From Hirschia baltica ATCC 49814 (lineage in GTDB: Bacteria; Pseudomonadota; Alphaproteobacteria; Caulobacterales; Hyphomonadaceae), in NCBI RefSeq assembly GCF_000023785.1, contig NC_012982.1, positions 3,162,001 to 3,226,000 of the forward strand: 64,000 nt of DNA. The letters run 5' to 3'. This document shows positions 34,831 through 44,122 of this stretch, in pieces; the first letter of the stretch is position 1, and each line of letters opens with the position of its first letter. The position numbers were made by a program, and so were the translations under genes. The notes below the pieces were generated by a model. It did no database searches and was not told where the DNA came from. It worked only from the letters and a program-made list of their open reading frames with translations.

Positions 34831-35427
34831 TTATTATTCCCTATTTCTTATTATATTTATGGGATCGCCCTTCTTGCGGGGCTTGGATGTGGGGGCACGA
34901 CAGTACCCATTTTTTAAACTCAAAATGCCACGATAACTCATAATTCAATTGTAAGAATTGAAGCACTTCAAAGTATGTTCTGCAGTTGTTTTGAATTTAC
35001 AGTCGCTAAACTCTATCGAAAAAATCAAAAGTATTCTGAATACCCGTGATCACATGCAGCAATAGATGCAATGTTCAGATAGAATTGTGTTATAACTTTA
35101 ATCATTGAAAACCTCATTTATTATTATAGTTATCGGTTTTTGTAAGAACTTATCACGTTCGAATTTTGAAATTATAGCAGAAATGAGCCTAAAAGTCAAA
35201 TAAACCCGTAAAAGGTGTCGTCTTTTATGTTTGACATAAGAACACTGTTGAGGGGATTTCAAACGACTTATGCAAACTTTAACGTAGCTTACTTCCCAAG
35301 AATTTGTCCAAGTATTGTAATAGCTCTGGCTTAAATGGAAGAAGCTAGAGAACGGCCCCTTATGTGACATTTAGATAAACTTATATCGAGATATCATTTC
35401 TGTAGATATCCCATGATTGTCATATTT
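34831..35427. other. right-end non-coding stretch of the element
   Basis: 597 nt with no supported gene; a leftward frame of 90 codons (35098-35370) lacks a ribosome site and recognisable features. It contains a single TTGAGGGGA at 35248-35256, a possible extra integrase arm site in addition to the tandem pair at 35428. Confidence 0.5.
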
Positions 35428-35447
35428 TGAGGGGACATTGAGGGGAC
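35428..35447 (+). repeat. right copy of the tandem TGAGGGGA motif
   Basis: Differs from the left copy (21969-21988) at one base and has the same orientation. It lies 52 bp inside the right att core. Candidate integrase arm-binding site. Confidence 0.6.
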
Positions 35448-35495
35448 GAAGCAAAACTTGCCTCTTGCCCAATCCGTCTAAGTCATTGAAAACAA

Positions 35496-35570
<75 letters not shown>

Positions 35571-35746
35571 GCAAGCCATCCGGCTGCATTGAGAGAGCGG
35601 TTTCTAGGGGTTTTCGACATTGTTTGTCAATCTCCTCATCTCATTTTTCAGCAATTGAGCTAATCCCAATCGGATTAAAGACTAGACGCAGCAATTGTGA
35701 TTGCGCATAACCCCCTAGTTTCTTGTAGCGTGAGGCCTTGATAGCC

Positions 35747-36688
35747 ATGTCCAGTCAGACGTCTTTTGTTAAAGTGGACAATTTAAACCACTCCTATGCC
35801 GGCTCCTCAAAACCAGCCTTATCCGATATTAGTCTCGTTATCCCTAAAGGAGCCTGTTTTGGTCTGCTTGGCCCCAATGGCGCAGGGAAAAGCACGTTTA
35901 TTTCTCTCTTAACGGGCATGATAAAAGTTCAAGATGGCACGATCGCAATCAATGATGTTGCAATAGATAAAAATGGAAAAACGTTTAAATCCATTTCCGC
36001 CATTGCCCCACAAGACCTCGCTTTTTATCCCAAGCTGACGGTCAAAGAAAATCTGACATTTTTTGCCGGTGCCTATAATCTAAAAAGAGAAACGCTAAAC
36101 GAACAAACAGCCTTCGCTATCAAAGTCTGTGATCTGGAAAACGTCCTCAACCGGCGCAGTGATACGCTATCAGGTGGCCTCAAGCGACGGCTCAATCTGG
36201 CAATTGCCCTACTCAACAAGCCAGACATCCTTTATCTTGATGAACCAACTGTCGGTATTGATGCGCGCTCGCGTCAAACTATTCTCAACGCCATTAGCGA
36301 AATGAACAAGCTTGGCTGCACCATTGTTTACACCTCCCATTATATGGAAGAAGTCGAAGCTATTTGCGATCATATTGGTATCATTGATGGCGGCAAATTG
36401 ATTGCACAGGATACGAAAACAGCATTTCTGGATAAAGCTGGTCGCCAAAGCTTGCACATAACCATGAGCGAACCACTTCCCAGCTATGCCACAGACGAAC
36501 TAACTGCACGTCGCGCCAAACTGCTCTCCCCTCGGGAATTTATCATTGAAGGCCTCAACCCTGCTCTCATGACAGACGTGATCAATCTTGTCGCCGAATT
36601 GGGCGGCGAAATCGAACAATCCCATTATGGAAAAAGCCGCCTTGAAGATGTCTATCTGGATCTCCTCAATCAAAATGAGGCGCAATAA
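35747..36688 (+). CDS. ABC transporter ATP-binding protein (ABC-2 type exporter)
   Basis: 313 residues from ATG at 35747; a TTG three codons earlier is less likely. Walker A GPNGAGKST, Q-loop, signature LSGGLKRR, Walker B ILYLDEPT and the H-loop in YTSHYMEE are intact. A C-terminal extension of about 90 residues (SLHITMSEPLPSYATDELTA) is typical of DrrA/CcmA-type export ATPases. Its stop precedes the permease ATG with no gap (36688/36689). First gene of a rightward operon with ACP and ketosynthase genes, so the exporter likely moves the lipid or polyketide product. Confidence 0.93.
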   Translation: MSSQTSFVKVDNLNHSYAGSSKPALSDISLVIPKGACFGLLGPNGAGKSTFISLLTGMIKVQDGTIAINDVAIDKNGKTFKSISAIAPQDLAFYPKLTVKENLTFFAGAYNLKRETLNEQTAFAIKVCDLENVLNRRSDTLSGGLKRRLNLAIALLNKPDILYLDEPTVGIDARSRQTILNAISEMNKLGCTIVYTSHYMEEVEAICDHIGIIDGGKLIAQDTKTAFLDKAGRQSLHITMSEPLPSYATDELTARRAKLLSPREFIIEGLNPALMTDVINLVAELGGEIEQSHYGKSRLEDVYLDLLNQNEAQ

Positions 36689-37894
36689 ATGATAAAACCT
36701 TTAAGCGCTGCCATCACAAAAGAATTTACACTTTTGAGCCGAGACAAGCATGGTCTAGGTTTGCTCTTCATATTGCCGATTGTTTTCATCCTCATCATGT
36801 CCCTTGCTCTTCAAGGCAGTTTTGAAAGCCGTGGCGGCAAAGGCATAGATGTTGAAATACTCGATGCAGATCAGTCAGATGCCTCAAAGGCCCTCATTGC
36901 CCGCCTCAACGCCAATGATGCTTTCAATGTTGAAACACGCGCAACAGAACATGCGCCAGCTGAGCTGGGACAACTCCTAGCCAATAAAGATCTTGGCTTT
37001 ATTGTCTCCATTCCCACTGGGTTTGATGAGTACCTGCTTGAGGTTAGGGACGAACAAAAAACAATAGATATCGCCGTATCTTCTAAATCCGACCGGCGCA
37101 CATCCCTGATTTTCACTGCTTCTGTTAAAGAAGCCATTGGCCGCATCAAAACAGAAGCCATGATTAGCGGCATGATGGATGAAGCAGACACATTAGGCAT
37201 AGATGAAATATCCGCTAGCGATTTAGAAGCGCCAGTCAATGTCTCCTATGCCTATTCAGGTGCAACAGATAAACCGCCCACAGCCGTACAACAAAACGTG
37301 CCGGCTTGGCTGGTTTTCTCAATCTTTTTCGTGGCTATCCCTTTTTCAAACACCTTTATAAAAGAGCGTGATTTAGGCATGCAGCGGCGTTTGCGCACGA
37401 CGCATTTAGGGCCGCTTTCTCAATTTGCCAGCAAGCTTATTCCTTATTTCATCGTCAACCAGCTTCAGGTCGTTTTGATGTTGGCTGTGGGTGTATTCTT
37501 GGTGCCATTATTTGGCGGTGAATCTCTTATTATCCAGGGGCACCCACTCGCATTGGCGGCGCTCTCCGCCAGCATTAGTTTTGCCGCTTTGGGTATGGCA
37601 CTATTTATTGCAGTCATCTCTAAAACGACAGAACAAGCCACAATGATGAGTGGTCTGGGCAATATTTTATTGGCAGCCGCTGGTGGTGTGATGATCCCTA
37701 AATTTGTTATGCCAGAAAAAATGCAGATATTTGCCAGTCTTTCCCCAATGTCTTGGGGGTTAGACGGCTTCCTCGAACTCTTCCTTCAAAACGGTGATGT
37801 GATGAGCATCTCTTCGTTTTTGATAAAGCTAATTGGCTTTGGTTGCATAATGCTAATATTATCTTGGCTGGTACAATCACGACAACGCGCCTAA
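36689..37894 (+). CDS. ABC-2 type transporter permease
   Basis: 401 residues. One N-terminal membrane segment (LGLLFILPIVFILIMSLALQ), a large periplasmic loop (about 45-205) and five membrane segments in the C-terminal half (WLVFSIFFVAIPFSNTFI onward), the standard ABC-2/DrrB-like export topology. It partners the ATP-binding protein encoded directly upstream. The product is inferred to be the aryl polyene or dialkylresorcinol lipid made by the adjacent genes. Confidence 0.92.
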   Translation: MIKPLSAAITKEFTLLSRDKHGLGLLFILPIVFILIMSLALQGSFESRGGKGIDVEILDADQSDASKALIARLNANDAFNVETRATEHAPAELGQLLANKDLGFIVSIPTGFDEYLLEVRDEQKTIDIAVSSKSDRRTSLIFTASVKEAIGRIKTEAMISGMMDEADTLGIDEISASDLEAPVNVSYAYSGATDKPPTAVQQNVPAWLVFSIFFVAIPFSNTFIKERDLGMQRRLRTTHLGPLSQFASKLIPYFIVNQLQVVLMLAVGVFLVPLFGGESLIIQGHPLALAALSASISFAALGMALFIAVISKTTEQATMMSGLGNILLAAAGGVMIPKFVMPEKMQIFASLSPMSWGLDGFLELFLQNGDVMSISSFLIKLIGFGCIMLILSWLVQSRQRA

Positions 37895-37922
37895 ACAGTG
37901 ATGATTGATTACGGGGAAAATA

Positions 37923-38195
37923 ATGGCCGAGCTAGATAAAGACACCTTGATGGCAGAACTCAAAGCGATGATCGTTGATGAATGCGACACAGAAGTTGAA
38001 GCTGATGAAATCGACAATGATATGCGCCTTGTCGGTGAAGGTCTTGAGCTAGACTCCCTTGATGCTCTTCAAATCTCTCTAGCAATCAAAGATAAATACA
38101 GCGTCCGTATTGAAGGCGGTCCTGATTCCAGAGAAGCCATGGCCAGTGTTTCCTCACTTGCAGACTTTATCCTAAAGGCCAAACAGGCTGCCTGA
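37923..38195 (+). CDS. acyl carrier protein
   Basis: 90 residues from ATG at 37923, preceded by GGGGA. It has the four-helix ACP pattern with the phosphopantetheine serine at Ser45 in LELDSLDALQI. The protein is acidic as expected. It lies between the exporter and the ketosynthase genes and is presumably the carrier on which the polyketide or polyene chain is built by the adjacent synthases. A holo-ACP synthase is not in the window. Confidence 0.92.
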   Translation: MAELDKDTLMAELKAMIVDECDTEVEADEIDNDMRLVGEGLELDSLDALQISLAIKDKYSVRIEGGPDSREAMASVSSLADFILKAKQAA

Positions 38196-38203
38196 TCTTT
38201 CAC

Positions 38204-39382
38204 ATGTCATTTAATCTATTTCTGACCGGTCCCAGCCTGCACACAAGCCTTGGTATGGGTATGGAAGCACATGCAGATGCATTGCGTGCGCCCTCTCCTG
38301 CTCTCTTGGCACTTCCGCCCAAAATCAAATTACCCATTCAGCTGAGCGATGCAGATGCCCCAACAGAAATTCCGTATCATTTGGCATCTGGCAAACCACT
38401 GGAAAACACCCAAACCCGCTATTTTGATATTCTTGAAACAATTATTGGCGAAACGCTACAAAGCGCAGACCTGACACCAGAGCAAATTCGCAGTACTGGC
38501 CTATTCCTCGGCACCTCATCTTCAGATGTTTGCCTCATTGAGTCAGCTTATCTTGATGCACTTAGCAAAGATGAAAACGCACAGCCTTTAAATCTGTTTT
38601 GCAGCATGGATAATCTGGGGGCACATCTACGCCGCAAATTTGACCTTTCCCCGATGGGCATGTCGGTCAACACAGCCTGCACCGCCAGCGCCAATGCTTT
38701 AATATATGCCGCAACAGCCATCAAAGCTGGAAAATTAGAACACGCCCTTATTGTCGGTGCTGAAATTCTCAACATCACCACTGCATACGGATTTCAAGGG
38801 CTTGAACTCCTCACCCAAACGAGCATGCGTCCATTTGATAGCCGCCGCGATGGCCTCATACTTGGTGAAGCTGCTAGTGCAGTCATATTAAGTGCGAAAA
38901 AGCCAGACACACCCTGTATGCAACTTCTTGGCGGCGCAACATTAAGCGATGGATATGGTATGTCGGCTGCCAATCCAGATGGCACATCCATTGCCCGCGT
39001 TATCCAACAGGCTATCCGACATGCTGGCGTGAATGCATCTGATATCAATGCCATCAAGGCACATGGTACGGCAAGTCTCCTCAATGATGAGGGTGAAAGC
39101 GCGGGTCTTCAACGCATTTTTGAAACACTTCCAGTCATCACTGCTTTAAAACCCTATATTGGACATACATTTGGCGCGAGCGGCCTCACTGAATTGCTAA
39201 TTTTGAACGCTTGCCTAAATGAAGGCTTCTTGCCAGCGACACCGGGCGTGTCCGCGACCCCATGCGAAAAGCTAGGCATCACACTTAATCAGTCTGCTAA
39301 ACAGATGCACAATCCAACAATTTTATGTAATCAGTTTGGTTTTGGCGGGAATAACACATCATTGGTGGTGCGCCATGGATAG
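38204..39382 (+). CDS. beta-ketoacyl-ACP synthase (elongating ketosynthase)
   Basis: 392 residues, FabF/KSII-type thiolase fold with the complete Cys-His-His triad: Cys159 in VNTACTASAN, His287 in KAHGTASLLND and His321 in IGHTFGASG. The sequence and length match the ApeO/KS-alpha class of type II synthases. It condenses malonyl-ACP with the growing chain. A chain-length-factor-like partner gene overlaps its end (start at 39375). Member of the rightward cluster operon. Confidence 0.93.
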   Translation: MSFNLFLTGPSLHTSLGMGMEAHADALRAPSPALLALPPKIKLPIQLSDADAPTEIPYHLASGKPLENTQTRYFDILETIIGETLQSADLTPEQIRSTGLFLGTSSSDVCLIESAYLDALSKDENAQPLNLFCSMDNLGAHLRRKFDLSPMGMSVNTACTASANALIYAATAIKAGKLEHALIVGAEILNITTAYGFQGLELLTQTSMRPFDSRRDGLILGEAASAVILSAKKPDTPCMQLLGGATLSDGYGMSAANPDGTSIARVIQQAIRHAGVNASDINAIKAHGTASLLNDEGESAGLQRIFETLPVITALKPYIGHTFGASGLTELLILNACLNEGFLPATPGVSATPCEKLGITLNQSAKQMHNPTILCNQFGFGGNNTSLVVRHG

Positions 39383-40277
39383 ATCAGCTTTACCAATCTA
39401 TGCTGTCAGCGGTGTTGAATACGGGCCATCAGAAGCGCCCGATTTCAAATCGCTCATCAAAGAGGCTTTCGGCAAACAAATACGCCGCATTGGTCCTTTC
39501 ATTCAAATGGCGCTTATCGGTGCTAACGACACTATTCGATCCGCCCCCCTGCCTGAAAACACCAATGTTTATCTTACCTCAGCGTCTGGTGACATGGACG
39601 TCACTATAGACGTACTAAATCGCACGGTGAGAGACAGACAAGTCCCAAAACCTCTTTCCTTCATCAACACTGTTTCAAATGCTGCGTGCTATTATTTCAC
39701 CAAACATTTTGACATAGGCGGCTCAACCAGCTTCCTTTCTACGCGAGAATTCGCACTGGAATCCGCCTTTATCCAAGCCAGTCTGGATATCACAACATTG
39801 GGCGTGGAAACTGCCCTTGTTGGAAGTGTTGATATCATCACCCAACCTGAAACAACTCACAGAATACGCGTCGGAGCCTTGGAAAATGACCCCCTCGCGC
39901 AAGGCTCTCATTGGTTTCGTTTAGGTCAACCAAATAGCGATAAATCCTCAACAGAAAAACCGCTTGGATATCTAATCGATGCTTTCTTATTTAGAGACGC
40001 TAATGCATTGATAAATCATATAAAACCATTACTGAAAAACACTGATAAAATCAGTTTTGGGAACCGAATAAAACCGCAAACCAAACAAGCAATCATGAGC
40101 CAATTTGAAAATTCAGAATATGCTCTAAACACGCCCGCCAAAGGCCATTACGGCACAAATGCAGGCCATGTTTTAAGAGATTATCTCACACACGAAAACT
40201 TAGCCGAAACTCAGCTTGTCTATATCCAAGAAAACACATGCGGTGAACTCAGCTTTATCTTACTTCAAAAGCCCTAA
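39375..40277 (+). CDS. ketosynthase-like protein, chain-length-factor type
   Basis: 300 residues from ATG at 39375, overlapping the ketosynthase end by 8 bp. It follows the KS N-terminal fold (IRRIGPFIQMALIGANDTIR; FINTVSNAACYYFTKHF) but is shorter than a full KS and lacks the HGT and GH histidine motifs. That is as in chain-length factors (KS-beta) which pair with an active KS. A cysteine is present at the position where KS-beta proteins usually have Ala or Gln, so some catalytic remnant is possible. It converges with the BtrH-like gene, the two ends overlapping by 4 bp. Confidence 0.78.
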   Translation: MDRSALPIYAVSGVEYGPSEAPDFKSLIKEAFGKQIRRIGPFIQMALIGANDTIRSAPLPENTNVYLTSASGDMDVTIDVLNRTVRDRQVPKPLSFINTVSNAACYYFTKHFDIGGSTSFLSTREFALESAFIQASLDITTLGVETALVGSVDIITQPETTHRIRVGALENDPLAQGSHWFRLGQPNSDKSSTEKPLGYLIDAFLFRDANALINHIKPLLKNTDKISFGNRIKPQTKQAIMSQFENSEYALNTPAKGHYGTNAGHVLRDYLTHENLAETQLVYIQENTCGELSFILLQKP

Positions 40278-41275
40278 ATAGCTGTTTTTACACCCTTTAG
40301 CATATCCCAAACAGCTTGTTCTTTCTTCGCGCACACATCCAGCAAATCATATAATGCATCTGCATCCATATCCTTGCGCCCGCGACACATCTTCGTCGCA
40401 TTCAGCGCAAAACGCCGCCATTCATCACCCGCATCCGTCATCGCATCACCCGCTTCAGCGAGCAGCTTGGAATTAAGCATTTCAGCGCTCTCTTTGAGGA
40501 ATGCAGCATAGATAAACCGAAACCCTGCGCCGCCTGTCCCAATCTCTTCCTGCATTCGCACAATATGCCCCAGATATTGCTTAAGATAGTCTGATTTTGT
40601 TGGGTCTTTTGCCAATTTCTGGATCTGACGCCCCATATAACGAATGCCTTTAGTTCCCACCATAGGCACCATGGGTGCTTTCATCAGCTTGCGGTTACGC
40701 TCAATCGCTGCCGGAATAGCTTTTTCATAATTGATATTATTTGGCGCTTCTAACAGCTGATACATCCGCCCTTTGGGTGCCATCACCCCTTTGACAAAAC
40801 GCGCTTTTTTTAAAGATGCCGCATCCGTACGCTTTAGCTCAGGAAATACCGGATCAGACACCACATATTCATCCCCCTCTTTGTGAGAGACGACCAAATT
40901 ATGCGCATTAAAATGAAACCGCATATCCTCAGGCACGTAAGGCAGCCAATAAATGCTCGTTTGCAGCCCCACAGATTTACCTGCATCCAGCGCCCTATCT
41001 AGGGCTGCCATGCCTTCATCTGCATTCGAAAAAGTCTCAGACTGCCAATTTGCATTCATCGCCTTCGCGGAGCCTTTCATAATGCTCCCTGGCAACATGC
41101 GATAGGCTATCAGCGGCATCCCCGCCATTTTCACCATCGGCAAATAAGCAAAAATCAAACTGGATGATAAGCCAAACGCCATTGGTTCGCTCATCGGGAC
41201 GCCAGAAGCAGAAACCAGATTTGCCACCACACCGCTTTCACAATGTGCTGATTGACGATGTTCAAATTGGGTCAT
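40274..41275 (-). CDS. BtrH-like acyltransferase domain protein
   Basis: 333 residues. The N-terminal about 150 residues match the BtrH_N family: RQSAHCESGVVANL carries the conserved Cys (residue 12) and MRFHFNAHNLVVSHKEGDEY the conserved His with VSDP following, the cysteine-protease-like pair. BtrH moves an acyl group from a carrier protein to an amine in butirosin biosynthesis. The helical C-terminal half (DUF4872-like) is common to the non-ribosomal lipid clusters that carry this protein. Here it may attach the ACP-borne acyl chain to the resorcinol or another acceptor. ATGA overlap with the 142-residue gene upstream indicates coupling. Confidence 0.8.
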   Translation of the reverse strand: MTQFEHRQSAHCESGVVANLVSASGVPMSEPMAFGLSSSLIFAYLPMVKMAGMPLIAYRMLPGSIMKGSAKAMNANWQSETFSNADEGMAALDRALDAGKSVGLQTSIYWLPYVPEDMRFHFNAHNLVVSHKEGDEYVVSDPVFPELKRTDAASLKKARFVKGVMAPKGRMYQLLEAPNNINYEKAIPAAIERNRKLMKAPMVPMVGTKGIRYMGRQIQKLAKDPTKSDYLKQYLGHIVRMQEEIGTGGAGFRFIYAAFLKESAEMLNSKLLAEAGDAMTDAGDEWRRFALNATKMCRGRKDMDADALYDLLDVCAKKEQAVWDMLKGVKTAI

Positions 41276-41700
41276 GAATTGGCTTTCGGCGTGTCTGTAT
41301 CAGCATCAGGCAGGCTTTTCAGCGTCTGCAAATCTATCCCCATTGCCTCACAATATGGCGCGAGTTTCGAATCCGGTAATGCATTGAATATTTTAGGTTT
41401 TAGATGGCGCTTCACACGCCAAGCACCGTATCCAGTTGATGATGTCAGCGTCGCCATATCCATGCGTTTATCAAACATATGGTATTCTAGCGGCGATGTC
41501 TCACCCGCTTTCCCGCGCAATAAAGCCGCATTGCGTTGCGCCTCTAAAGCTTCCACCGCCGCCACAGTTGCATAGGTTTCTACTTCCCAGCCAGAGGATG
41601 CAACGCCTGTATATTTACCATCATTATCAACGGCATACATCAGCTTGCTTTCACCGCCATATGTGCGGGATTTATCCTGCGGGACCTCATCCTTTTTCAT
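41272..41700 (-). CDS. hypothetical protein, cluster-linked
   Basis: 142 residues, not recognised; soluble, with helical middle (TYATVAAVEALEAQRNAALL) and basic C-terminal half (WRVKRHLKPKIFNALPDSKL). AGGAG precedes its ATG. Its end overlaps the BtrH-like gene by 4 bp, so it is probably its partner. Its place between the DarB-like and BtrH-like genes suggests a pathway-specific accessory role. Confidence 0.75.
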   Translation of the reverse strand: MKKDEVPQDKSRTYGGESKLMYAVDNDGKYTGVASSGWEVETYATVAAVEALEAQRNAALLRGKAGETSPLEYHMFDKRMDMATLTSSTGYGAWRVKRHLKPKIFNALPDSKLAPYCEAMGIDLQTLKSLPDADTDTPKANS

Positions 41701-41722
41701 GATGGCTAACTCCTAGAAACCT

Positions 41723-42868
41723 TTAGACGACAGTAAACAGCATGAAAGCCGTGCTAAAGCGCCCACTTTCTGGCACCCAGCACATGATCTTTTCACCAGA
41801 TTTCAGCTTACCTGATTTGAGCAACTCATCCAGCATAATGTAGATAGATGCTGATCCTGTATTTCCTTTGGTAGAAAGGTTGGTGAACCATTTCTCCATG
41901 GGTATTTCAAAGCCACCCGCCTTGAGCGCATCAAACAAACGCACGCGGAAATAATCAGATGAATAATGTGGAACAAACCAGTCTACATCATCAGGTGTTA
42001 TTTTGTGTTTCTCTGCGACTATAGGCACCGGCTTTTGCGCGGCATACATCATGATATTTTCGTTTAACAGTTTTACGTCCTGCTTCACAGACATCACGGA
42101 ATCCGCATCACGCTCTTTGGCTGTCATACTTGTCCAGCCACGCGTCGTGCCATCTTCGTTTTTTACCGCCCCTGCATACATACAGGTTTCCATCTCACCA
42201 GCATAAGAATAGACATCAATCCATTCCACTTTCAGATTAACGGCTCCATCACGCGGCGCACTTTCAAGCATAAGCGCCCCAGCGCCGTCAGAAAGCATCC
42301 AGCGGATAAAATCTTTTTCAAAAGCGATTTCAGGATTTTCTTCCAAAGCTTCTACTTTTGCATCAAGTTCGGCCTCAAAATTATGCGCTGCTAAAATAGT
42401 CGATGCATTTTCAGAACCTGTTGCCACAGATGTATCTGATTCACCCGAAGCCACCGACATATATGCATATTTTAGAGACGTTACACCGGCTAAACACACC
42501 CCCGCAGTCGCGCTCACTTCAATAGGTGGTAATTTTAATTCTCCCTGCACCATAACACCATGGTTTGGAAAAATCTGATCCGGCATGGATGTCCCACATG
42601 CCAAAACCTGCACTTCATTCAGCTTAGATGGTTCATCTAATCCACGAACAGCTTCGGCTGCCAGTTGTGCGTTGGAATAAGTTGGTTTGCCTGTTTCTGG
42701 ATCAATAGCATAATGACGTGAAACGATCTTGTTTGAACGCAAAATCATACGGCGCGCACGTGAGGGACGTCCACCAGCTTGCCCGAGGATTGCCTCCATC
42801 TCATCATTGGAAACGGCTTCTCCCGGCATAAATGCCGCACTACGCGTTACATAAACAGATCTAGTCAC
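41723..42868 (-). CDS. darB: beta-ketoacyl-ACP synthase III, DarB-like (dialkylresorcinol pathway)
   Basis: 381 residues from a GTG start one base past the stop of the DarA-like gene. KASIII fold with Cys125 in ATAGVCLAGVTS, the conserved His in DWFVPHYSS, and asparagine region FTNLSTKGNTGSAS. The N-terminal GRPSRARRMILRSNKIVSRH and AIDPETGKPTYSNAQLAAEA resemble DarB of flexirubin and dialkylresorcinol clusters. DarB condenses a 3-oxoacyl thioester with an enoyl thioester to a cyclohexanedione. Its neighbour DarA aromatises the product, so the pair makes a dialkylresorcinol headgroup. Confidence 0.85.
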   Translation of the reverse strand: MTRSVYVTRSAAFMPGEAVSNDEMEAILGQAGGRPSRARRMILRSNKIVSRHYAIDPETGKPTYSNAQLAAEAVRGLDEPSKLNEVQVLACGTSMPDQIFPNHGVMVQGELKLPPIEVSATAGVCLAGVTSLKYAYMSVASGESDTSVATGSENASTILAAHNFEAELDAKVEALEENPEIAFEKDFIRWMLSDGAGALMLESAPRDGAVNLKVEWIDVYSYAGEMETCMYAGAVKNEDGTTRGWTSMTAKERDADSVMSVKQDVKLLNENIMMYAAQKPVPIVAEKHKITPDDVDWFVPHYSSDYFRVRLFDALKAGGFEIPMEKWFTNLSTKGNTGSASIYIMLDELLKSGKLKSGEKIMCWVPESGRFSTAFMLFTVV

Positions 42869-42869
42869 T

Positions 42870-43847
42870 TTACACTGTCCCTTTTTCGAGCTTTTCGGCT
42901 TGCTCTACATCCCATAATTCACGCCCCTCGCCTGAAGGACGCGCAAAATATGCTTTCTGACTTGCCACTTTTGCTTTTGTAAATGGCTTCAACAATTTTT
43001 TGACGACCGCCAATATTGGCATAATTGTCAGCACAATGATCGCTAAAAACGTGAAATAGATTATCAAAATAAACTTACGTGCGATCGCGTCTGGATTACC
43101 AAATTTGCGCATCAATCCCCCCCACATGCGGAAATTACGCTTGGCAACTTTCTCCGATGCAATAAGCCCCTCAGAGATTTTCACAGCTCCAAGACCAGAC
43201 ATCATGGGTGATGTGTCAGCAACATCTCTATTGGGCAATTGACGCACAATCGCATCCCCAAAACGAGACGCGTTTTCAATCTGCTCATCTGTCAGGCCGG
43301 CTTTGGGAATTTTGCCATTAAAATATGGTCCCTTATTTCCCGTCAACATCCAGATCGGCGTTGAATAGAATGTATAGGCAGCATGCGCTTCATCAACCAG
43401 CACCACATTATCAATCAGATGACCGCCTAGATCGTCAACACGTTCTTTGATGCTCTCTTGTGCCATCAACCACATATTGCGGCATCCAATTAACGTCATC
43501 ACAGGTTTGCCATTGATGATTTTACGCGCTGCTTCAGATTTCAAAAATGAAATAATCGGTGGGCAAGGTGATAAAAACCAAGCCTGATATCCTAGAATGA
43601 TCAGATCAAATTCAGCATCTGGGTCCAGGTCTTTTGGTTCAATTGCCGGCGCATCCTCATAGACACATTCAGGCATTGTATCGAAGAAATTGAAGAAATT
43701 CCAAGGAAACGGAAATTTACGGTGCGTCTCTAAAGTAATCCGAGTGACTTCAATCTGAGTCGATTCATTTACTGGCCCCAAAACTGAATCCATTAACCGA
43801 CTTAGTTGACCTGTTTGGGAAAACCCAACTGCCAATACTTTAAGCAT
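42870..43847 (-). CDS. darA: DarA-like dialkylresorcinol aromatase/condensing partner
   Basis: 325 residues from ATG at 43847. A flavodoxin-like N-terminal fold (VLAVGFSQTGQLSRLMDSVL) is followed by the DarA-type segments FPFPWNFFNFFDTMPECV, LIILGYQAWFLSPCPPI and KPVMTLIGCRNMWLMAQESI, plus a C-terminal hydrophobic helix (IYFTFLAIIVLTIMPILAVV). DarA family proteins convert the cyclohexanedione made by DarB to the aromatic resorcinol. Adjacent DarB and a 1-bp gap support the assignment. It resembles Bacteroidetes flexirubin DarA more than typical alphaproteobacterial proteins, suggesting transfer. Confidence 0.83.
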   Translation of the reverse strand: MLKVLAVGFSQTGQLSRLMDSVLGPVNESTQIEVTRITLETHRKFPFPWNFFNFFDTMPECVYEDAPAIEPKDLDPDAEFDLIILGYQAWFLSPCPPIISFLKSEAARKIINGKPVMTLIGCRNMWLMAQESIKERVDDLGGHLIDNVVLVDEAHAAYTFYSTPIWMLTGNKGPYFNGKIPKAGLTDEQIENASRFGDAIVRQLPNRDVADTSPMMSGLGAVKISEGLIASEKVAKRNFRMWGGLMRKFGNPDAIARKFILIIYFTFLAIIVLTIMPILAVVKKLLKPFTKAKVASQKAYFARPSGEGRELWDVEQAEKLEKGTV

Positions 43848-44122
43848 CCCCGCATATCCTTCATGACCCGATATTGCCAACTGGCAATATCATCCTACTC
43901 ATCACTCGTGCTTTTCATCTTCAATCAGCACAAAGAACATCACATGTACGACACTGTTATCCAAATGCCCACTGCGCTAAAATGAAATCCCACCTGTCTA
44001 TCGTGAGTCATTTAGCAGCTATACTTAAAACCCCAACCCCTGTGCTGAGGAATTTCAACGGAATGACACAAATTTGATTTTTCCCAAGCAATTGTATGCT
44101 GCTATTGCTGTATAAATGCCAA

